Assembly: GCA_910586565.1 (NCBI GenBank)
Contig: CAJUIT010000001.1
Coordinates: 141,700-205,699, forward strand
DNA from: an uncultured Muribaculaceae bacterium
Lineage (GTDB): Bacteria; Bacteroidota; Bacteroidia; Bacteroidales; Muribaculaceae
DNA: 64,000 bases
Direction: 5' to 3'
Below, in pieces: positions 8,281-17,417 of this stretch. The translations under genes were made by a program, and so were the position numbers. Position 1 is the first letter of the stretch, and every line of letters starts with the position of its first letter. Below the pieces are notes generated by a model. The model searched no databases. It worked only from the letters and a program-made list of their open reading frames with translations, and was not told where the DNA came from.

Positions 8281-9594
8281 TCAGATTCTGTTGTTTTGAT
8301 AGAAAACTAAAATTCGATGGCGCAACAGATATTCGTAGTGGGCCTGAATTGAGCTGATTTGCATTCGTGAGAGGTTGTTTTTTGCTTGTTCAAATTCAGC
8401 AGGAGTGGAGCGGCCGAGATTATATTTTTCCTGTGTGGCCTTGAAAGAAGCCGATGTTTTCTGCAATGTTTCCTGCGATGTAAAGTAGCGGTCGCGGGCA
8501 CCTTTTGCCTGGTAGTAGGCAAGCTGAACGGCTTTGTAGAGTTCGGTTGAACGTTGGTCGAGTTCAAGTTCAGCCGTTATTTTCTGAAGCCGTGCCCTAC
8601 GCACGGAATTGCGGGTTGAGAAGGCATCGAAAATAGGAACGGACAATGTGAGACCAACGTAAGTCGAGAAGTTGTGGCGCATCTGCGAGCCGAAGCTTTC
8701 GTTGGGATAACCGCTCACAGTGTAGTAGCTTGACCCCACGCTCGAACCGAATCCCAACTGGGGGATGTAGCCGGCTTTGGCAAGGGAAATCTGATTCTCG
8801 GCCACTGTGATTCCCTGACGCGAGGCCATGATTGAGTTGTTGTGAATCAACGCCGAATTGTATACCGCCTCGGCAGTGGGGATGATTGGCTCACCCTCGC
8901 TCACGGGCATTACATCCAGCCCTTCAACCGACGGGAGCTGCAACAGGTTGGCAAGCTCTACCAATGCAATCTGCACATCGTTCTGAGCAGTGACAAGTTG
9001 CAGGCGGTCCTGCGCCATCTGCGACTCGGCATCAAGAAGGTCGGCCTCAGGCACCTTACCGGCCTCCACGAGAGCTTTCTGGCGCTCAACCTCGTAGGTC
9101 GACAGGGCAAGTTGCGAAGCATAGCTCTCGCAAACCTCCTTGGCATAGAGCACCTGGAGATATTGCGACACTACATTAAGTGTCACATTGTCTTTCGCAG
9201 CTTCATACTCATAGAGGAGTTTGGTGAGATTCGATTTCGCGACTTTGAGGCGGTGATACTCGGCAGTTCCCTGAAAGAGGGGCAAATCGAGCGACACACC
9301 CCATTGGAAATTTGATGTATTGCGATCGGCATAGGTGTTGGCCGAAGTAAGGCCGCGGCCGAAGCTGAAACTTTCCGATGCACTGCCTCTGACCGATGGG
9401 AGAAACGAGCTTTTAGCTTCAGTGAGCGACAGCTCTCCATCCATAATGTTGAGGCGCGAGCCTTGCACTGTGAGATTGTGAGCCACAGCATAATTGACAC
9501 AGCTGTCAAGACTCCACACTTCAGCAGCTGACGATTGTGCGCCCATAGCAGCCGCCACAAGAAATGCCAGGGTATATGATGTTATCTTCATCAT
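8281..9594 (-). CDS. TolC-family outer-membrane efflux protein
   Basis: Outer-membrane exit duct of a tripartite efflux pump. A signal peptide ends near residue 23 (TSYTLAFLVAAAMGAQSSAA). The mature chain shows the two-fold repeated TolC pattern: an N-terminal VNYAVAHNLTVQ helix start, long heptad-like helices, and two beta hairpins, each with a GxxxxSxG-type strand region. Length 437 is normal for the OEP family. It is the last gene of the operon that encodes its adaptor and ABC transporter, 47 bp after the adaptor gene, and is followed by a terminator. Confidence 0.92.
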   Translation of the reverse strand: MMKITSYTLAFLVAAAMGAQSSAAEVWSLDSCVNYAVAHNLTVQGSRLNIMDGELSLTEAKSSFLPSVRGSASESFSFGRGLTSANTYADRNTSNFQWGVSLDLPLFQGTAEYHRLKVAKSNLTKLLYEYEAAKDNVTLNVVSQYLQVLYAKEVCESYASQLALSTYEVERQKALVEAGKVPEADLLDAESQMAQDRLQLVTAQNDVQIALVELANLLQLPSVEGLDVMPVSEGEPIIPTAEAVYNSALIHNNSIMASRQGITVAENQISLAKAGYIPQLGFGSSVGSSYYTVSGYPNESFGSQMRHNFSTYVGLTLSVPIFDAFSTRNSVRRARLQKITAELELDQRSTELYKAVQLAYYQAKGARDRYFTSQETLQKTSASFKATQEKYNLGRSTPAEFEQAKNNLSRMQISSIQAHYEYLLRHRILVFYQNNRI

Positions 9595-9641
9595 TCTATT
9601 AATTGATGTTGATTGGTAATAGCAATCTTAGAGGGAGTTTA

Positions 9642-10739
9642 TCAATTGTTCACGTTGCCACGCAGAGAGCTTTCGGTGGTAAGATCCGATTTCTTGAGCT
9701 CAACGTTTATGCCATCGGAAACACCGGTGGTGATTGGCTTGCGTTCGAACTGCTGCTTAGGTTCTGTTGCCGTGAGGAGATAGACAAATGCGCTATCGCC
9801 GGAATATTCCACCACGCGCTCGGGCACAGCCAGTACGCTGTCGGCTTTCTCCAAAATCACGGTAGCGTTGGCACTGTATCCCGCGCGCAACTTGGCTGCC
9901 TCATCGGTGCTGAGAGCTGCTTTCACCTCAAACGTGTTGGTGCCGTTATCGTCGGTTGCCATCGGGGCAATCTTCTCAATAACCGCAGCATAGTCGGAGC
10001 CGGCTACTGCACCCACCGATATGCGAACCGACATACCCTCGCTAATCAAATCAACTTCGGTTTCGTCGACTTTACCGGTGAAAATGAGGTCGGTCATATC
10101 GGCGACTTTCGCAATTGTAGTACCGTCGTTGAATGTGTTGGCCTGGATTACAGAGCTGCCGACTTTCACGGGAACCTCAAGAACGAGCCCTGTAACGGTT
10201 GAACGGACAAGGGTGTTGGAGCTTTGAGCGTTTGAGGCCGACACACCGTCGCGAACGATAGTGAGCTGATCACGTGCCTGCGCCAATTCCTCTTTGGCAC
10301 GTTTGTATGCAGCCTCGTCGGTTTCAAACTTCTCGCGGCTTTCAAATTTCTTTTCATAGAGGCTCTTTGTGCGCTCGAAAGTTGCGGTGGCTTCCTCAAG
10401 AGAAATCTCAGCGACTTTCACACGGTTCTGCGCCGACGACAGCTGAGTCTCATCAGGAATTACCTTGATGATTGCAAGAATATCACCAGCCTGCACATGG
10501 TCGCCTGCCTCAACAAGGATTTCATTTATAATACCCGAAATCTGAGGCTTGATTTCAATTTCATCGCGCGGCTCTATTTTGCCGGTGAGAACCGTGGTGT
10601 GCTCAATAGTTTCAGTGGTGGGGTTCACAATTTCATAAACCTCATCCTTTTTCTGCGAGTTCATGAACAGGTAAACGAATGTGCCAACAAAAATCACACC
10701 CACGATTACCCACATAAAGATTTTGAAAAACTTTTTCAT
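9642..10739 (-). CDS. MacA/HlyD-type periplasmic adaptor
   Basis: Membrane-anchored periplasmic adaptor linking the ABC permeases to the TolC-like duct. One N-terminal membrane helix (residues ~5-26) is followed by a biotinyl-lipoyl half (IKPQISGIINEILVEAGDHV), a long coiled-coil hairpin (~100-165), the second lipoyl half (VRSTVTGLVLEVPVKVGSSV) and beta-barrel domains. Length 365 is slightly short for MacA, with an abrupt C-terminus. It sits between the second permease and tolC in the operon. Substrate unknown; MacAB-type pumps export macrolides, peptides or lipoproteins. Confidence 0.92.
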   Translation of the reverse strand: MKKFFKIFMWVIVGVIFVGTFVYLFMNSQKKDEVYEIVNPTTETIEHTTVLTGKIEPRDEIEIKPQISGIINEILVEAGDHVQAGDILAIIKVIPDETQLSSAQNRVKVAEISLEEATATFERTKSLYEKKFESREKFETDEAAYKRAKEELAQARDQLTIVRDGVSASNAQSSNTLVRSTVTGLVLEVPVKVGSSVIQANTFNDGTTIAKVADMTDLIFTGKVDETEVDLISEGMSVRISVGAVAGSDYAAVIEKIAPMATDDNGTNTFEVKAALSTDEAAKLRAGYSANATVILEKADSVLAVPERVVEYSGDSAFVYLLTATEPKQQFERKPITTGVSDGINVELKKSDLTTESSLRGNVNN

Positions 10740-10812
10740 TGCGTTTTATCTGTTGTCGTTTTTTATTTTAAGCTTGATAAATTAAAGAATGGAGAGGGGA
10801 GATGTGACATTT

Positions 10813-12063
10813 CTATTTGTCATTTAGCGCTTCAATAGGTTTGATTTTCATCGCCTTGGTTGCGGGGATAAGTCCGGCAAGCGTTCCAAGTACTACGAAA
10901 GTGCCCATGATTGTGAATGCCTGCGAGAGATTCATTTGAAACTGAGGAGTTGAAACCTCATTGGCAGTGAGTGTCTGTGTTATGCCAAGGGCAAGCGCCG
11001 CAAAGCATATCCCTGCAATACCGGCAATCATGGTGAGCATGGTGCCTTCGGAGAGAATCTGCACGATGATGTCGGAAGGTTTGGCCCCGATGGCACGCCT
11101 GATTCCGATTTCCTGAGTGCGCTCCTTCACAATCACCCACATTATGTTTCCGATTCCGATTATACCCGCAAGCAATGTACTCAGACCGATAAACAGGGCA
11201 AGCAGCGAAACTCCTAAAAACAGATTCTCCACCATTTCAAACTTCTCAGAAATGTCGAAGATATCCATTGCGGCCATATCGTCGGGGGATATTGCATGCC
11301 GCGAATAAATCACCCGCCGCATTCGGGAATCGAGATTCGCTATTTTAGTACCGTTCTTTGCAACTATCATCACCACATCCACTTTGTCACCACGCTTGAA
11401 TGCGCGCCTGAATGTTGTTGCCGGGAGCAGAATCGACTCATCGAGCTTTCCGTTCATCTGAATCTCGTTGGTCTGCCCGCAAATTCCCACAATAGTGTAG
11501 CCGATACCGTTAACTTCGATAGTCTGACCAATCGGGGAAGGGTCGGTTGGATAAAGCTCATTGGCTACTTTTTTGCCGACGATGGCAACCTTGCGCCCCA
11601 TACTCATATCGGCTTCGTTTATGAAACGTCCCGAATATATTGCGGGGAGCATCACTTCGGCATACTGCGGTGCCACTCCGCTCACATTTCCCGAATAGCT
11701 GTAACGGCCGTGGCGTGAACTTACACCATAGTTGGAATACATCTCCGTAACTGTTTGTAACTCGGGAAAGTTGGCCCGGAGCCTTTCGAGGTCGGTGACG
11801 TCGAGTTGCCACGAGCGGTTTTTGGCATGGCCCTTGTAAGGGATGGTGGTGTTGGAGGTGAAAAGGATGCCGCTGTTGGTGGCAAAACCATCGAAGTTAC
11901 GCATCAGTAAATCCTTGGCTCCGCGTGCACCTCCCAAAAGGATTGCAAGCATGGCAGTGCCCCAGAAGATGCCGAAGCCGGTGAGAAAAGTGCGGGTTTT
12001 GTTTCGCGCAAGAGTGGCACCAATCTCTTTCCAGTTTTCTATGTCGAAAATTGTAAGTTTCAT
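10813..12063 (-). CDS. MacB/FtsX-type ABC transporter permease (second)
   Basis: Permease of a MacB-type mechanotransmission ABC transporter. One N-terminal helix (RTFLTGFGIFWGTAMLAILL, ~24-43) precedes a large periplasmic MacB_PCD domain. Three C-terminal helices follow (~285-400). The coupling segment VKERTQEIGIRRAIGAKPSDI contacts the ATPase. It lacks a fused ATPase, which is the separate product of the first gene. Its neighbour at 12109-13335 is a paralogue, so the transporter is probably a heterodimer of permeases served by one ATPase homodimer. Confidence 0.9.
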   Translation of the reverse strand: MKLTIFDIENWKEIGATLARNKTRTFLTGFGIFWGTAMLAILLGGARGAKDLLMRNFDGFATNSGILFTSNTTIPYKGHAKNRSWQLDVTDLERLRANFPELQTVTEMYSNYGVSSRHGRYSYSGNVSGVAPQYAEVMLPAIYSGRFINEADMSMGRKVAIVGKKVANELYPTDPSPIGQTIEVNGIGYTIVGICGQTNEIQMNGKLDESILLPATTFRRAFKRGDKVDVVMIVAKNGTKIANLDSRMRRVIYSRHAISPDDMAAMDIFDISEKFEMVENLFLGVSLLALFIGLSTLLAGIIGIGNIMWVIVKERTQEIGIRRAIGAKPSDIIVQILSEGTMLTMIAGIAGICFAALALGITQTLTANEVSTPQFQMNLSQAFTIMGTFVVLGTLAGLIPATKAMKIKPIEALNDK

Positions 12064-12108
12064 TTTAAGCGTCAGTCCTATAATTATGACGGTTTACTTG
12101 TTATAGTT

Positions 12109-13335
12109 TTATTCATCGCGCAGAGCCTCGACGGGTTTAACTTTCAGAGATTTGAGCGCGGGGAAGAGTCCGGCGAGCGCACCTGCCACAATCAGCACAA
12201 CCGTAACCTGCAAAGCCAGCGACAGATTGACGGTGGGGTTCTTTATGAAATTGGCATCCCGAAAAATGTAATCGAGGAACTGGGTTACCGCGGTGCCGAA
12301 CACTATTCCGATGTAGCCGAACAAAGTGGTGATTGCAACACTCTCTGCGATGATTTGAATTAGGATGGAACGCGGTTTTGCACCTATAGCCCGTCGTATT
12401 CCGATTTCATGGGTGCGCTCCTTCACCGAAACAAACATGATGTTACTGATGCCGACCACACCGCTGAGCAAAGTCAGCAAGCCGAGAATCCAGATTGAGA
12501 TGTTCAGAATATCCATCGCCTTCAATCCCTGCAATCCTTGTGAGAACTGATTCCACACCCATAGAGCGCTGTCGTCCTCGGGGTCGAAATCGTGAGCTTC
12601 TGAAAGCGCATGGCGAATTTTTGTTTCAGCGTCATTTCCCTCCTCGACTGTTGACAGATTTTGAAGCATAACCTGGAGGCTGCCCGGATTATCCTTGTTG
12701 CCTGTGAGCATCTGTGCAGTGGTGTAGGGCACATAGATGTCACGCCCCCACGAAGATTCATACACCCCGACAACAAGGAACGACAATCCACCGATATTCA
12801 ACCGTTTGCCAACGGCTTTTAGTCCGTCGGGAGGAAAAAATTCATCGGCATACTTTTGAGGCAACACCACAACTTTTGCGCGAGTTGCCATATCCTTGTC
12901 GTTGATTGACCGGCCGTGCACTTTATCAATGTTACCGGCATTGGTGATTTGCGAAGGAAACACCCCCGTGTAGGAAGCTGTGCGCGAATGGGTGCCTGCT
13001 GTCATTTTCACCTGCACGCCATAGATTGAGGAATTTACCTCGCTGATAAACTCGGGGTTATCTTCCTCCAGACGTTTGATGTCGGCATTTTTAAGGTCGA
13101 TGTTTCTTCCCTCGCGATAACCGTGATAGGGTTTGCTGGTGCGACCGCCCCAGATTGAGATTTTCTGCGAGCCCGGCGATGTCACTTCCTCTCTGAAAGA
13201 ATTGGTAACACCGTTGCCCATGCCCAACAGAACGATGAGCATGAAGATACCCCATGCCACCGCAAATCCGGTAAGGGCTGTTCGCAGCTTGTTGTGCTGC
13301 AGAGTTTGCAGTATTTCGTTAACTAAATCGAACAC
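12109..13335 (-). CDS. MacB/FtsX-type ABC transporter permease (first)
   Basis: Paralogue of the next permease with the same architecture: N-terminal helix (LRTALTGFAVAWGIFMLIVL), periplasmic MacB_PCD domain, three C-terminal helices, and the coupling segment VKERTHEIGIRRAIGAKPRSI. The start codon is GTG. It lies 27 bp downstream of the ATPase gene and 45 bp upstream of the second permease. The duplication within one operon suggests an asymmetric translocator. Confidence 0.9.
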   Translation of the reverse strand: MFDLVNEILQTLQHNKLRTALTGFAVAWGIFMLIVLLGMGNGVTNSFREEVTSPGSQKISIWGGRTSKPYHGYREGRNIDLKNADIKRLEEDNPEFISEVNSSIYGVQVKMTAGTHSRTASYTGVFPSQITNAGNIDKVHGRSINDKDMATRAKVVVLPQKYADEFFPPDGLKAVGKRLNIGGLSFLVVGVYESSWGRDIYVPYTTAQMLTGNKDNPGSLQVMLQNLSTVEEGNDAETKIRHALSEAHDFDPEDDSALWVWNQFSQGLQGLKAMDILNISIWILGLLTLLSGVVGISNIMFVSVKERTHEIGIRRAIGAKPRSILIQIIAESVAITTLFGYIGIVFGTAVTQFLDYIFRDANFIKNPTVNLSLALQVTVVLIVAGALAGLFPALKSLKVKPVEALRDE

Positions 13336-13362
13336 AATTGAGACTTATTAAAAAATGGAGAA

Positions 13363-14022
13363 TCATGCTATAACGCCGTCGGAGATGCGAATTATACGGT
13401 CGGTTTGCTCACCAACCCCGGGGTCGTGAGTGACAATCACGATTGTCATTCCCTCATTGCGGTTGAGCTGCTTGAACACTTCCATCACATCCTTCGACGT
13501 GCGGCTGTCGAGCGCGCCGGTGGGTTCGTCGGCGAGAATAATCGACGGACGGGTAATCAATGCCCGAGCAATTGCAACACGCTGTTTCTGGCCACCCGAG
13601 AGTTCTCCGGGAAGATGATGTGCGCGGTCGGCAAGCCCCATTCGCTCCAACTGCTCCATTGCCAATTGATTTCGTTTGCGACGGCTCACCCCTTGATAGA
13701 ACAGAGGAAGCGCCACATTCTCCAATGCATTCTTATAGTTGATAAGGTTGAACGATTGAAACACGAACCCAATCATGCGGTTGCGATATTCGGCAGCTTT
13801 GTTCTCGCTGAGGTTCTTAATAAGCGTTCCGTCGAGCCAATATTCGCCCGAATCGTAGTTATCGAGAATACCGAGAATATTAAGAAGTGTGGATTTTCCT
13901 GAACCTGAAGCGCCCATGATTGACACCAGCTCTCCGCGTTCCACATCGAGATTTATGCCTTTTAACACATGCAAAGGAACTGCACCGGGGTAGGTTTTAT
14001 TTACATCCCTAAGTTTTATCAT
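13363..14022 (-). CDS. ABC transporter ATPase, MacB/LolD type
   Basis: Cytoplasmic ATPase that powers the efflux complex. Walker A GASGSGKST (near residue 35), signature LSGGQKQR, Walker B IILADEPTGALD and the switch His (IVIVTHD) are all intact. An upstream TTG (14049) would add nine residues. I prefer the ATG at 14022 because MIKLRDVNKTYPG is the normal family N-terminus. First gene of the five-gene operon ATPase-permease-permease-adaptor-TolC. A TAnnTTTG promoter element lies ~160 bp upstream. Confidence 0.93.
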   Translation of the reverse strand: MIKLRDVNKTYPGAVPLHVLKGINLDVERGELVSIMGASGSGKSTLLNILGILDNYDSGEYWLDGTLIKNLSENKAAEYRNRMIGFVFQSFNLINYKNALENVALPLFYQGVSRRKRNQLAMEQLERMGLADRAHHLPGELSGGQKQRVAIARALITRPSIILADEPTGALDSRTSKDVMEVFKQLNRNEGMTIVIVTHDPGVGEQTDRIIRISDGVIA

Positions 14023-14049
14023 TTCTGCGTTGTTTAATCCTGATTGCAA

Positions 14050-14520
14050 GATGGTTGATTTATTTTGAATGAAATGACCGCGGCGGAGAGGAGGAACTCG
14101 TTGCGTGATCTTTTCTGATTTTTAGACGCACACAACGCTCCATTAGTTGCAGAGGGTGAGAAAAAAATTTGCAGAGGGTATTGCAAATGTAAACCAATAG
14201 CCTTAAATTTGCGTTATAAAAGCAAGGATGACACAGCGGTGTCACCTTTCCCGAAAGATATTTGCCACACCAAAGTTGATTGGGAAACTCATCAAATTTT
14301 TATGAAATACCGAGACAATCTCTCATGCGTAATGGCGGGCCCCACCTGATTTATCAGGCGCGTTCACACGTGGGCGCCAGGCGGATTACAAAGCGCGGAG
14401 AGATCTCAAAACCTGTCTTTCGGAGTTTCATCGCATCCTTTGATGTGGCACTCTCACAAGCCATCGACACAGTTGGATATCCCGCTGTTGTTGATGGCTT
14501 TTTTATGGCATTACACAAAT
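14050..14520. other. Non-coding stretch upstream of the efflux operon
   Basis: No credible gene. TACATTTG on the minus strand at 14190-14183 is a likely -7 element of the efflux operon, giving a leader of about 160 nt. No clear -33 box. The part between 14250 and 14520 shows nothing recognisable. Confidence 0.45.
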
Positions 14521-14567
14521 AATAGAGCGGCGCGCCAAAAAGAAATTTTCAGGCACGCCGCTCTATT
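14521..14567 (-). terminator. Terminator of the men operon
   Basis: Arms 14521-14536 and 14552-14567 pair over 16 bp with one mismatch. It lies 11 bp past the menE stop codon. Confidence 0.8.
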
Positions 14568-14577
14568 AATCTATCGT

Positions 14578-15564
14578 TTATACGTAATCGGGGATTGTGC
14601 GTTTTACCTTCCCGTTGGATGTTCGTGGCAGAGAGGGGAGGAACACCACACGTTTAGGCACCGCATAACGTGGAAGATATTCACGGCATATCTCAAGGAG
14701 GTGCTCTTGGGTTTCAGCAGCACTTTCTGAATTGTGCACGGGCGCTTCAACGGCCATGACTACACATTCACCCCAGCGGGGATGTGGAGCCGACGTTAAG
14801 AAAAACGGGTAGGGTATGTGGCCGTGCAAAAGCCGTTCGAGCTGTTCGGGATAGAATTTAACCCCTCCGCTGTTTATCACATTATCGAAACGTCCCAACC
14901 ATTGAAATGAGTTTGAATCGCGCAGGCTAACCACATCATTCGTTACAATCCGCCCGAAGCTGAAATCGGGAGCATTTATCACCAGACAAGACCTTTCATC
15001 AACCTCGAAGCTAATGCCCGGCATTGCCCGGTAGGTGTCTGACCCGAATTCTCTTAAGGCAACATGGCTGCACGTTTCAGTCATCCCATAAGTGGCAAAA
15101 GTGCGCCACGGCATCAGCGAAACCTCTTTTTCAAGCTCAGGCGACACGGGAGCACCGCCGACGATAAGATTTCTCAAACGACCGTTGAAACTGCCGTTTT
15201 CCATCAAGTTGGAACATTGAGCAGGAACTACTGCAAGCAAATCGATAGTTTCACCTGCGAAATCGGGAAGTGCCAATGCCGGTTTGGCCATAATCAACCT
15301 GCATGATGCCTCCATCGCACGCACAATCATCATCTTACCCGCAATATAATCGGCAGATAGTGCCGATGCCAACACCGAACTATCCGTTATTCCGAACCGG
15401 GCATTAGTTGAACGGGCCGACCGCTGCATGTCGCTCTTCAGAAGCTTGATTTTCTTAGGTGTTCCCGTAGAACCGGAGGTGTGCGCCTCCACCCATTCCG
15501 AAGAATCATTCCATTGGTCAATAAAACGGTCGACCGAATCGGCCGAGGATAGCAGCTTAAACAT
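14578..15564 (-). CDS. menE: o-Succinylbenzoate--CoA ligase, short form
   Basis: Activates o-succinylbenzoate to its CoA thioester in menaquinone synthesis. The AMP/phosphate loop TSGSTGTPKK is at residues 29-38, the adenine motif ATYGMTETCS follows mid-chain, and the C-terminal lid carries SNGKVKR. At 328 residues it is shorter than the 450-490 of Proteobacteria and lacks most of the usual N-terminal subdomain, a form common in Bacteroidetes. It overlaps menC by 8 bp, implying translational coupling. Assignment rests on the fold plus location in a men cluster. Confidence 0.9.
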   Translation of the reverse strand: MFKLLSSADSVDRFIDQWNDSSEWVEAHTSGSTGTPKKIKLLKSDMQRSARSTNARFGITDSSVLASALSADYIAGKMMIVRAMEASCRLIMAKPALALPDFAGETIDLLAVVPAQCSNLMENGSFNGRLRNLIVGGAPVSPELEKEVSLMPWRTFATYGMTETCSHVALREFGSDTYRAMPGISFEVDERSCLVINAPDFSFGRIVTNDVVSLRDSNSFQWLGRFDNVINSGGVKFYPEQLERLLHGHIPYPFFLTSAPHPRWGECVVMAVEAPVHNSESAAETQEHLLEICREYLPRYAVPKRVVFLPSLPRTSNGKVKRTIPDYV

Positions 15565-16570
15565 TTTTAAATTCGGGATTAAACGACATGTTATCGCCCG
15601 AGAGGGAGAGAGGCGATGGATAGTTTTCGGTAAACAATGCCCCTGTGCCGAGACCTTGCGGCATAACAGGGTTGTAGGTGGACACCCACTGCGCTATTGC
15701 GCTCAAACCGATATTTGATTCAAGCGCCGAAGTGGCCCACCATCCGATTCCACGCGCCTGCGCCAGAGTTATCCAACGGTCGGCTTGTGCAAAACCTCCG
15801 CACAAAGATGGCTTTAGAATGATGTAGGCAGGTTTCACCGCATTTAGTAAACGCTCCTTTTCGGCATCGGCAGTGATTCCGATAAGTTCCTCATCGAGAG
15901 CCACAGGTACAGGCGAAGTTTCACACAAACGTGCCAACAACTCCCATTGCCCCGGCTTCACAGGTTGCTCGATGGAATGAAGCTCCAGCTTGCCGAGGCA
16001 GTCGAGTTTATATGCCGCATCCGCGGCAGAAAACGCACCATTGGCATCAACACGAAGTTCAATCACATCGCGCGAATACTCCCTACGGATAAACTTCAGC
16101 AAATCCAATTCATCGGCGAAATCAATTCCGCCTATTTTAAGCTTGATGCAGCGGAATCCCAACTCCAGTTTCTCGCGGATGCGCCGTTTCATCGTGTCGC
16201 GGTCGCCCATCCAAATCAACCCGTTGATGGGTATGGAAGTTTCGCCGCGGGTAAATGGAGTATCAACATGAACGCCGGTGCCACCATTTCGCAAATCGGC
16301 CATTGCCGATTCAAACCCGAAGCGTGCCGACGACATGGGATGCTCCTCGGCCGGATTCTCGCAGCAGAGCGAAAGCAAACGCTCGAAATCGGGAGTATCT
16401 TCTGCACTCAGCCCTCTGAACAGCGCACATTCTCCCACACCTTTCAATTCGGGTTTGGCATCGTCCCACACGTGCACAATGAATGTTTCCTTATCATTCA
16501 TGTGTGCACGCGAGGTTATTGCCGTTTCCTTGAAGTGCAGAATTTTCCGTTCAAAATCAGCTTTCAGCAT
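15557..16570 (-). CDS. menC: o-Succinylbenzoate synthase
   Basis: Enolase-superfamily dehydratase converting SHCHC to o-succinylbenzoate. Catalytic motifs are visible in order: KLKIGG (Lys), RVDANGAF (Asp ligand), SIEQP (Glu ligand), ALDEEL (Asp/Glu ligand) and IILKPSL (Lys). The N-terminal capping domain is intact and length 337 is normal. Located between menB (8 bp upstream) and menE (8-bp overlap). Confidence 0.95.
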   Translation of the reverse strand: MLKADFERKILHFKETAITSRAHMNDKETFIVHVWDDAKPELKGVGECALFRGLSAEDTPDFERLLSLCCENPAEEHPMSSARFGFESAMADLRNGGTGVHVDTPFTRGETSIPINGLIWMGDRDTMKRRIREKLELGFRCIKLKIGGIDFADELDLLKFIRREYSRDVIELRVDANGAFSAADAAYKLDCLGKLELHSIEQPVKPGQWELLARLCETSPVPVALDEELIGITADAEKERLLNAVKPAYIILKPSLCGGFAQADRWITLAQARGIGWWATSALESNIGLSAIAQWVSTYNPVMPQGLGTGALFTENYPSPLSLSGDNMSFNPEFKNV

Positions 16571-16578
16571 AGCGCGTA

Positions 16579-17400
16579 TCAGCCCGGGAATTTGGGGAAC
16601 TGCTCGAAATCGGGGTCACGTTTTTCGAGGAATGCGTTTTTACCCTCCTGTGCCTCGGGCATAAGGTAATAGAGCAGAGTGGCATCACCGGCAAACTCCA
16701 TCAAACCTGCCTGTCCGTCGAGTTCAGCATTGAGCGCACGCTTAATCATGCGTATTGCCATCGGTGAACGTTGCAGAATAGTCTCGCACCACTCCACTGT
16801 TTCATCCTCCAGACGCTCCAGAGGCACAACTGCATTAATCATGCCCATTTCGAGAGCTTCCTGAGCGGTGTACTGGCGGCACAGATACCATATTTCACGG
16901 GCTTTTTTCTGGCCCACACAGCGGGCAAGATAGGAAGAACCGAAGCCTGCATCAAAACTGCCCACCTTGGGGCCGGTCTGCCCGAAACGCGCATTCTCCG
17001 ATGCGATGGAAAGGTCACACACAACATTGAGAACATTTCCACCTCCGATTGCATAACCATTCACCATTGCAATCACAGGTTTGGGGATGGAGCGGATGGC
17101 TTTGTGCAGCTCCAATACGTTCAAACGAGGTGTGCCGTCGGCATCAACATAGCCACCCAACCCCTTGTAGTGCTGGTCGCCTCCAGAGCAGAATGCCTTG
17201 TCGCCGATACCGGTGAGGATAATCACGCCGATTTCCGGAGTGTTGCGGCAGTAGTTCATCGCATCGAGCATCTCAAAGTTTGTGCGGGGGCGGAATGCAT
17301 TGTAAACCTCGGGGCGGTTGATGGTTATTTTTGCAATTCCTTTGTATTGTTCAAAAAGGATATCTTCGTATTCCTTTATGGTTGTCCATTCTCGTTTCAT
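16579..17400 (-). CDS. menB: 1,4-Dihydroxy-2-naphthoyl-CoA synthase
   Basis: Crotonase-fold enzyme that closes the second ring of menaquinone. CSGGDQ (71-76) provides the oxyanion-hole glycine, GYAIGGGN the second, and GPKVGSFD the Asp typical of MenB. The C-terminus FEQFPKFPG closes the active site of the neighbouring subunit, as is usual for MenB. Length 273 is normal. It lies 17 bp downstream of menD. Confidence 0.97.
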   Translation of the reverse strand: MKREWTTIKEYEDILFEQYKGIAKITINRPEVYNAFRPRTNFEMLDAMNYCRNTPEIGVIILTGIGDKAFCSGGDQHYKGLGGYVDADGTPRLNVLELHKAIRSIPKPVIAMVNGYAIGGGNVLNVVCDLSIASENARFGQTGPKVGSFDAGFGSSYLARCVGQKKAREIWYLCRQYTAQEALEMGMINAVVPLERLEDETVEWCETILQRSPMAIRMIKRALNAELDGQAGLMEFAGDATLLYYLMPEAQEGKNAFLEKRDPDFEQFPKFPG

Positions 17401-17417
17401 GAGTGTAATTATTTATG

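Noticed and set aside
14060..14245. A 61-codon frame upstream of the efflux operon
   Set aside because: It overlaps the leader and promoter of that operon and has no family features.
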